A stretch of 64,000 bases of DNA, from assembly GCA_035079005.1 (NCBI GenBank), contig CM068706.1:20633272-20697271 (forward strand), given 5' to 3'. The translations under genes and the position numbers were made by a program. Shown piece by piece: positions 56,303 to 64,000 of this stretch. Origin of the DNA: Fraxinus americana (lineage: Eukaryota; Streptophyta; Magnoliopsida; Lamiales; Oleaceae). Positions within the stretch are counted from its first letter, which is position 1. The number at the start of each line of letters is the position of its first letter. The notes beneath the pieces are model-generated. The model did not search any database. It saw only the letters and a list, made by a program, of their open reading frames with translations, and was not told where the DNA came from.

Positions 56303-56700
56303 CATAAGTTGCCACCAAAATTAAAAGATCCAGGGAGTTTTACTATTCCTTATAATATTGGTAACTTATATATAGATAAAGCATTGTGTGATTTACGAGC
56401 TAGTATTAATTTAATGCATTTATCTCTTTTCAAGAAATTAGGTTTAGGCGAAGCAAAAGCAACTACAGTTTTATTGCAGTTGGCTGATAGATCGATCAAG
56501 CATCCTAGAGGAATTTGTGAAGACATCTTGGTGAAGGACGATAAATTCATTTTTTCCAGCAGACTTTATTATCCTGGATATGGAAGAAGATGAAGACTTC
56601 CCGTTCATTCTGGGTCGTCCGTTTTTTGCTACAGGAAGAGCTCTGATTGATGTGCAGAAGGGTTAGTTTTTATTGAGATTGGATGATGATGAATTGAAAA
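56303..56700 (+). pseudogene. E8 aspartic protease
   Basis: The frame continues from gag: DPGSFTIPYNIG, CDLRASINLMHLSLF (the usual DLGAS reads DLRAS), then a one-base expansion in a T run near 56553 shifts the frame; FILGRPFFATGRALIDVQ is in the next frame, followed by a stop near 56665. The Asp is kept but the flanking Gly is lost. Confidence 0.85.
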
Positions 56701-58027
56701 TAATGTGTTTAAGGCCTTCAAATTTCAGAACGAACCAGATTCTTGCATGCAGATTGATATAATAAAGGAAGCAGTATCAGAGATATTCAGACTTGATCAC
56801 CCTCAGGAACCTCTTGAGGCTTGTTCAGTGCATTCTTAGGATTTACCAGCAGAAAATGAGGAGGCGGAAGAATGTGCACGCTATTTGGAAGCCATGCCAC
56901 CACGTTTCAAGCTGTCATGTTTGGAACTCAATAAAGGACCCAATAAACCTTTACCATCTATATAGCAAGCTCCAACACTTGAACTTAAACAGCTGCCCAC
57001 TCACCTTCGCTATGCGTACTGGGGAAAAGAATTTACTTCCGGTAATCATCTCGAATACACTTACAGAAACAGAGGAAGATCATGTGCTGAGAGTACTTCG
57101 GGAGCACAAGATAGCAATAGAATGGACTATCTCAGATATAAAAGGGATCAACCCTTCGCTTTACATGCACAAGATACTTATGGAAAAGGATTTCAAAGCT
57201 TCAGTTGAGCATCAACGCAGATTAAATCCTACTATGCAGAAAGTAGTAAGAAAAGAGGTACTGAAACTTCTGGATGCATGAATCATGTATCCCATATCAG
57301 ATAGACATTGGGTTAGTCCAGTATAGGTCATGCCGAAAAAAAGGGGAATCACGGTGGTTCCAAATGAAAACAACGAGCTCATTCCTATGCGCGCAGTCAC
57401 AGGTTGGAGAGTTTGCATTGATTATCGCAAACTCAACAACGCCACAAGGAAGGATCACTTTCTCCTTCCTTTCATTGATCAAATGCTGGAAAGACTTGTA
57501 GGCCATGCTTATTATTGTTTTCTTGATGGTTATTCAGGGTACAACCAGATTCCTATAGCGCCAGATGATCAGGAAAAGACTACCTTCACATGCCCTTACG
57601 GCACTTTTGCTTACAGGAGGATGCCTTTTGGTCTTTGCAATGCTCCAGCCACTTTTCAGCATTGTATGATGTCTATTTTCTCGGATATGGTGGGAAATAT
57701 CATTGAGGTATTTATGGATGATTTTTCAGTCTTTGGAAAGTTATTCAAAGAATGCCTTGAACATTTGGGAAAAGTATTGCAGCGGTGTGAGGACACCAAT
57801 CTTGTATTAAATTGGGAAAAATGTTATTTCATGGTTCAGGAAGGGATCATGTTGGGGCATTTGATATCGGCACGAGGTATTGAAATAGATAAAGCTAAGA
57901 TACAGGTCATCGATAAACTACCATCTCCAGTAACAGTGAAGGGAGTTAGAAGTTTCTTGGGTCATGCCGGGTTCTACCGCCGTTTCATTAAAGACTTCTC
58001 CAAAATCTCGAAGCCTCTGTGCAATTG
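56701..58027 (+). pseudogene. E8 pol linker and reverse transcriptase
   Basis: After a broken linker, 56793-57281 holds the pol N-terminus (AIEWTISDIKGINPSLYMHK, VEHQRRLNPTMQKVV). RT proper is open at 57330-58027: VCIDYRKLNNATRKDHFLLP, MPFGLCNAPATFQHCMM and the intact catalytic VFMDDFSVFG, then FLGHAGFYRRFIKDF. Stops at 57279 and 57325 and a TGA at 58026 break it. Of the Athila RTs here it alone keeps FMDD. Confidence 0.9.
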
Positions 58028-58885
58028 ATTAGAAAAATGGGCTCCATTCCATTTTACTGAGGAATGCTTGACGACTTTCAACACTTTAAAGGAAAAATTA
58101 GTCTCTGCTCCAGTATTGACTTCTCCAGATTGGGATTATCCATTTGAGCTTATGTGTTATGCCAGTGATCATCCGGTGGGGAAATTTTGGGTCAACACAA
58201 GGAAAAGAGGTCTTATGTCATTTACTACGCCAATAAGACTTTGGACAAGGCTCGGTTGAATTATGCGACTACAGAGAAAGAACTTTTAGTAGTGGTATTC
58301 GCCGTTGACAAATTCAGGTCATATTTGATCGGGTCTAAAGTGATTGTCTACACGGATCACTCAGCCTTGAAGTATCTAATGAGCAAGAATGATGCAAAGC
58401 CGAGACTTATTCGATGGATACTCCTATTACAAGAGTTTGATTTGGAAATTCGAGATAGAAAAGGGAGTGAAAACGTTGTTACAGATCATCTGACTCGCCT
58501 TGAATCACATGAACCACACCCCACAAAGGAGATAAATGAAGTTTTCCCAGATGAGAAGCTTTTTCAGATCATCACTACGCCATGGCATGCTGATTATGTC
58601 AACTATTTGGCCCGCTCCATCATTCCACTAGATTACTCAAATTATCAGAAGAAGAAAATTTTCAGTGACCTGAAACACTACTTTTGGGATGATCCGTTTC
58701 TTTACAGAAGGGGTCCAGATCAAATTATATGCCGTTGTGTGCCTGAAGTAGAGCAGCATCAAATATTGGAATCATGTCACTTTGCACCGTATGGAGGTTA
58801 CTTCGCAGCAGTCAAGACAGAGCAAAGGTACTACAATCAGGTTTTTATTGGCCTATGTTGTTCAAGGATGCACATTATATGGTGA
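58028..58885 (+). pseudogene. E8 RNase H
   Basis: 58068-58259 begins RNase H (ELMCYASDHPVG, where the usual CDASD Asp reads Tyr), then a frameshift near 58185 leads to 58187-58885: EKELLVVVFAVD, VYTDHSALKYL, and the linker to the integrase zinc finger (CHFAPYGGYFAAVK). Loss of the first acidic residue would disable the enzyme. Confidence 0.88.
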
Positions 58886-59866
58886 AAAATTGTGAAAAGT
58901 GCCAAAGGACTGGAAACATCTCACGGAAGAACGAAATGACCTTAAACAGCATTTTGGAGGTTGAGATATTCGACGTGTGGGGCATTGACTTCATGGGACC
59001 TTTCTCCTCTTCCTGCGGTCAACAATACATATTGGTGGCAGTAGATTACGTGTCTAAATAGGTTGAAGCTATGGCTTTGCCAACTAACGACGGTCGACCT
59101 GTAACTTAATTTCTGAAGAAGAATATTTTCACGAGGTATGGCACCCCAAGGCGATTATTAGTGATGGTGGAAAATATTTTTCCAACCGCCAATTTACGTC
59201 ATTGTTGGCTAAATATGGAGTGAAATACCGTATCTCAACTCCATATCATCCTCAAACTAGCGGGAAAGTGGAAATCTCCAACAGGGAGTTAAAGAAAATT
59301 CTCAAAGCTACAGTCAATGCATCACGTAAAGATTGGGCTACAAAATTAGATGATGCACTTTGGGCATATAGAACAGCATTTAAAACTCCGTTTGGCATGT
59401 CTCCATATAGGTTGGTATTTGGAAAGGCTTGTCCTCTACCGGTTGAGCTCCAGCATAAGGCATATTGGGCAACGCACTTGCTAAATTTTAATCTGAAGGC
59501 AACAGGGAAAAAGAGGGTTCTTCAACTTCATGAGCTCGATGAGTTTCAGTTGGACTCATATGAGAATGCAAAAATTTATAAGGAGAAAACCAAAAATTGC
59601 ATGATAAGCATATACGGGAAAAGGAGTTCGTAGTTGGTCAGCAAGTGTTGATGTTCAATTCATGCCTCAAGCTTTTTCCAGGAAAGCTAAAGTCTAGGTG
59701 GTCGGGTCCTTTCACGGTAGTGGCTGTGTTTCCGCATGGGGCTGTGGAAGTGGTATCTCATGATCAGCAAAGGAAGTTCAAAGTGAATGGACAACGGTTG
59801 AAGGCTTATTGGGGAGGTGACTACTCTAATGAGAAAACAACGGTGCCACTCAATCCTACAGACTAG
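58774..59866 (+). pseudogene. E8 integrase
   Basis: Three frames in succession. 58774-59061: zinc finger end (CEKCQRTGNISR) and first Asp (FDVWGIDFMGPF), ending at TAG. Then a shifted part with the second Asp (ISDGGKYFSN, near 59160). 59202-59633: the Glu (GKVEISNRELKKIL) and FGKACPLPVELQHKAYWA. 59597-59866: the C-terminal module (GKLKSRWSGPFTVV, NGQRLKAYWGG). DDE residues are all present, split by a stop and frameshifts. Confidence 0.9.
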
Positions 59867-61530
59867 CCTCAACAACGAAGTCGAGCTAAAGACTTTAAAC
59901 AAGCGCTGGTTGGGAGGCAACCCAACACTTCTATCTCTTTCATTTATTTTGCTTTTAGAATAATTTAAGATAATTGATATCAGTTTTCCTTTTATTATTA
60001 TTATTCAATTTTTAATAGTTGTTAGAACTAAGTACCACTTGTTCCAGGTATTCGTTCTTGAATGTTTTATTTGACTGTTTTGCGTAGGAATATGACGTCA
60101 CAGAACATCTAAATTAACATTCACCAAGGAGCCAATGGGAGCAATAGGACACAGCTAGCCTTCGGATTCCAAGCCATATCAGGGGAGTCTTTTTCATCAT
60201 TTTCTTCCCCACCCCTTTCTATGCGAAATTATGATTTATGACATTGAGGACAATGTCTACTTTAAGTTTGGGGGTGGAAAACATGAGTTTTTCCTTTGTT
60301 TTTATTTGATGGTGTGTGCTTTTATTACCTAAAAAAATAAAAAGTTTTATTATTTATTTTTTTCATGTATTTTCGCATGCTTGTGTGGGTCAGATAATCT
60401 GCTAACGATGATATATTTATTTGAACATAAAGTTGGACTATAAATTATGGATAAGTTATATGTTAAGTTAGTTTGTGCTTATTTATGTAGAATTTGATAT
60501 TTTTTAGCACAAGATTTAAGTTCTGCATTGTGAAGAAAATAATTTGATTCATATTGTAGAGTTGGTTGACAATAATGGACCATAGATGCTAAATCTAAAT
60601 AACCAATATACTCTACATCCTTAAACCAATTTTTAGATAGTTTGAGGGAGATTGAGTTGCTGTAGGGAAACATTGAGAATCGATGTGGATTCCATGTGTG
60701 TTAAATTTTATGTGGATTGTCTGAGACTAATAAAATGAAAATTAGGTTAAAGTCTTAAGTTGGGGGTCGATTTTTGAAAATGAGTGTTCAAAAAGGGGCA
60801 TTGCAAGAATAAAAAAATAATAAATAAATAAATAAATCAACGCTCATATTGTGAAACTTCTCTTTGTAGCATTTATGACTCGAGTAATTAAGTCTGTAAG
60901 GATCTTTAAAAACTTGGTGCCCTAGGGTTGTCTGATTTTGGAGTCATCGGCTGAAAGCTCGTTATGAGGGTCATTTAGAAAGCTTAATGGAAAGGAGTGC
61001 CAAAAAAAAAAATTTGCTGTACGTCTTGAGTAAGCCTCGAACACTCATTTGTGAGAATTGGACTTTTGATGAGGGATTATTAACTTAATTGATTCTTAGA
61101 GGTTGAAGCAATCAAAAATAAGGAGAATCCGCATTTGTTGACGTGTTGAGCTGCAATTAGTATAATCGAATCAAACTAGAGAGGGTGAGGATTAGTATTA
61201 TATCACACATTCAACCTTATATCGCACATTGGGAAGAGAGTGAAAAGAATAAAGTTTGGGGTGTGTATCTTACGAGCGATGAAAGGAAATATTTGGCCAT
61301 ATAGGGTCGGGAACTGAATCAATTTATGACTTTGTAATGCTTTACATGAATCTTCACACACACACACATATCGATTTTACATTGAATAGGTAGAGATTGA
61401 TTTAACATTGTGATTTTGAAATAGCTTATAGTTTCAACTCTGAAAGTCCAATCCTAGCAGATTATCCAACCACGTTATGTATGGAATTTTGTGTAGTTAA
61501 GTTTTATTTTGTTTGAGGACAAACAACGAT
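59867..61530 (+). other. E8 3' untranslated region
   Basis: About 1.66 kb without supported coding sequence. It includes the segment after integrase (VGRQP-like, near 59911), a taaataaataaataaat run near 60810, and the stretch from 61050 that is shared with E5. No env-position ORF is found. Confidence 0.65.
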
Positions 61531-61545
61531 TCAAGTTTGGGGGTT
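61531..61545 (+). other. E8 polypurine tract
   Basis: tcaagtttgggggtt directly before the right LTR. Confidence 0.85.
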
Positions 61546-63195
61546 TGATAAGTATATTTTCTACACTTATTTGGGGCTTTAAACTATAAAATTTTATTGT
61601 TCTTTTGGCAAAACACAACCTAAATTGTGTTATATTGCATTTTGTAGGTAAAACTCAATGTTGGATGAAGAATTGGAGAAAAGAAGCAAAATGTGTCGAA
61701 AAATGGAAAAACCCAAAGAATGAAGATCAAAGTCTACACCATAGAAGCTGACGGACTAAATTGTATTAATTCGAAAGAGTGGATAAATTGGAGAAATACA
61801 AAATTAATTGGGCCTTTGAAATTTTAATTGGGCCACAAAAGAGAGGGCTGCCTATTGCTAAAAGATATATAAACACACAGGTGAAATTGAGAGAAGGGGA
61901 AGCCGGCAGTTTGGTGAAATTGGGGACAAGATTTGGGGCATCAATTCATTTATACACACTTGCGGTAGATTGGGGGACAAAACATAAGGGATTGTTGAAT
62001 CTTGTTGCAGAATTGTGTATATTATAAATATATATATACATATATAAGGCAGCAATTTTGAACAGAGAGGGGAGCCGGCAGAAACGAATTGAGAGAAAAA
62101 TGGGGAATTTGGCCGGCAAAGAAATTTGGCAGAAAAGTGTGAAAATAGTGGACGACTGCTGCTGGGATATATATTGTAGTTAACACATACATTGGAAAGG
62201 GGGTTTTTATGTGTTTTTGGCTGATTGGAGAAAGAGAAGAACATTGGAAGTTGTTGAAAATAATATATATACACACAAAGAAGTGGCAGTCAGCTTAGTA
62301 ATTACAAGAAGAAGTGGGGGCTGTTCATATTATATACATCTATACATTGCTTGCAGGAGAAAGAGAGAGATACATACAGATGCGCAGGGCGGCTGAAAAT
62401 TTTGGAAATAAAGATCCGATCACGGCAACGTTACTTTGGCAAATTAATCACGTTCCTTCAATTTATAGGTGATGTCGTTCCACTTCTCTGTGTTTAATTT
62501 CTACAATATGCCAGGCTAAATTCCTTTGTATTGGATGGATGATGAAACTATTTGATTTTTAATTTTTTTAATTCGAGACCACGTGTTTTTAGTTTAATTC
62601 TTGCATTGTGATTTCATAAATATGCTTAAGTGTATTATTTTAATGTTTGCACACCATTAGTACAATAAGTTACTTATTCGTAGTGTTGAAAAATTCACGG
62701 TAGGTAGAACACTATTTATAGAACACACGGACAATAAATATTAGGAATAATATTTATGGCATATGCGATCATGTATGATAATCCTAAACGTCAATGCATG
62801 TTTGTCATATGAATTCGGACTAGGAATATGATCGTCTCGTGGCAATCATAGATTTATTATATCTTGGGAAAAAAATAGTAAATAAAAGTTGAATTATCGA
62901 TCGTCACCATTGCATGAATTGAATTGATTATCAATGGTTGAGAGTTGAAATTAAGAATTAATTAATGTAGTCGGAAATCCAATACACTCATCCACATTTG
63001 ATTTAAAATTCATTTTTTTACTGCTTTCGTAGTTAAAGAACATAGTTAAATTCACATCAACTATCTTTTGTCACATTTACGAATTTAAATATATCGAATA
63101 CTCTAAATTGAGCCGTATTCCCTGTGGGACGATAACTCACACATCACGATTATTACTTGTACAAGGAATCCGTACGCTTGCGAAATTTTCACGTA
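61546..63195 (+). repeat. E8 right (3') LTR
   Basis: TGATAAGTATATTTTCTAC to ATTTTCACGTA. It matches 52804-54434 closely. Its last bases, the CTTAT and a few more (12 bp in all) are deleted relative to the left copy. TATA-like run near 62038-62048. Confidence 0.9.
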
Positions 63196-64000
63196 GAAAG
63201 GCAATATATAAAAATACATGATTAGATGTATGATTATTATGTTCATATAGTATGTGTGGCCTACTGAGTATTTCTTTGAGATACTCATTCCTATCTAAAA
63301 TTTTCAGAGTAATTAGAAATCCTGTGATGGCTCCGCATGAATGACATATTTTATTTGAGAGAATTTGATTTCTTATGTTTTAGATTGTCACTTTTTATGT
63401 CTAATAACCATTGTGCAGTCCAAAGATTTGTAGTTTAAGTTTATATTTCCAGATGGTAAATTTTAACGTTAGGATATGTGTTCTCATGAATTTCCAGCAT
63501 TCTATTGTTGTCTTTAAAAATTTACTACGGTCTATATTTTTGAAATTTCAGAATGTTTTTAATTGAAAAATGATCCTTTATGAATTTTTATCATGTGCAA
63601 CTGAAAACAAGTCAATCAGAGTCCCTCGAAATTTATTATAACATTTTTAGTAAACTTCGACGGATCAGATTCGAGAATATAGTTTAGCCTATTTGAAAAT
63701 ATTTTCAGGCCTCAAACGTCGTCGTTCAAAGCCCAAATTTTTATATGTTGTACTTATATGAGTATCATAGTCACTCATAAATTTTCATAATTTTTGTCGA
63801 GGTCTGCTGGGTCAAATAAATATTGAAACTCACTACACAACTGGAGAAAAACTGCTTTCAACTTGCTCAGTTCATTAAAAATCATTCCAAATCATTTTGT
63901 TCCATATTTTTCTCTAAATACATATGTTTAAAATGGATAAGATTTTACAATATTTATTAAATAATTTAAATTTAACAATATTTATTAATTATTTTAAATT
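63196..64000 (+). repeat. Tekay-like LTR fragment at the right window edge
   Basis: The first 240 bp match 54440-54683. It holds a tactgagtatttctttgag segment like that of Tekay LTRs in the direction of transcription, and no coding sequence. Probably part of the LTR that was the target of E8; it runs out of the window. Confidence 0.55.

Larger units (their letters stand above)
52804..63195 (+). mobile_element. E8: large Athila-type element with a recombinant 5' end (plus strand)
   Basis: Left LTR 52804-54434, right LTR 61546-63195, with gag, protease, RT, RNase H and integrase between. The left LTR is followed not by a primer site but by CTTAT and about 245 bp of flanking DNA that also follows the right LTR; gag begins mid-protein after it. 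The left LTR thus has CTTAT on both sides like a solo LTR. The coding region has six in-frame stops and several frameshifts. No third ORF is seen downstream of integrase. Confidence 0.82.

Overview
This window is repetitive DNA from a flowering plant nuclear genome. I see no host gene, rRNA or tRNA. Almost all of it is LTR retrotransposons and their debris. The plant assignment rests on the lineages: Ty3/gypsy elements of the Athila, Tat, Tekay and CRM/Reina types plus one Ty1/copia element, with primers matching plant initiator-Met and Asp tRNAs. The species cannot be named from the sequence.

Region 1 to about 35.1 kb is a stack of nested insertions. The outermost layer (E0) is a badly decayed Tekay-like element on the minus strand. 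Its coding remnants lie at 1-1760, its leader at 1761-2754 and 33337-33757, and its primer site and 5' LTR from 33744. Into its leader went a Tat-lineage element (E3, 2755-33336, plus strand, ATATA target duplication) carrying an antisense gene. Inside E3 sit an Athila element (E2, 3677-26501, minus) and a truncated CRM/Reina-type chromovirus (E4, 26643-31472, minus). E2 in turn holds a nearly complete Tekay element (E1, 7281-16127, minus, perfect AATAC duplication) and a 2.8 kb solo Tekay-like LTR (19726-22536).

Region 35.1-49.9 kb holds Tat gag debris split by a small gag-only Athila derivative (E5, 35794-39635). Next is a very young but gutted copia element (E6, 39981-45550) with a GC-rich palindrome cluster and tandem repeats. 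After it comes the 3' half of a Tat element (E7, 45551-49863): RNase H and integrase on minus, and a convergent antisense gene on plus with two coherent 87-bp introns.

Region 49.9-64 kb holds the 3' end and LTR of an Athila element (E9), a second copy of a Tat RNase H fragment, and a large Athila element (E8, 52804-63195, plus strand). E8 begins with a solo-like LTR flanked on both sides by CTTAT. The same LTR plus about 245 bp of flanking DNA recurs at its other end, a footprint of unequal recombination. The window ends inside another Tekay-like LTR.

No gag-pol here looks able to act alone: every polyprotein has stops, frameshifts or deletions. The items most worth following are the extra acidic ORF upstream of gag in the Tekay elements, the spliced antisense genes of the Tat elements, the recently moved defective copia E6 with its leader hairpins, and the recombinant architecture of E8. 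Divergence figures are estimates by eye; no alignment was run.
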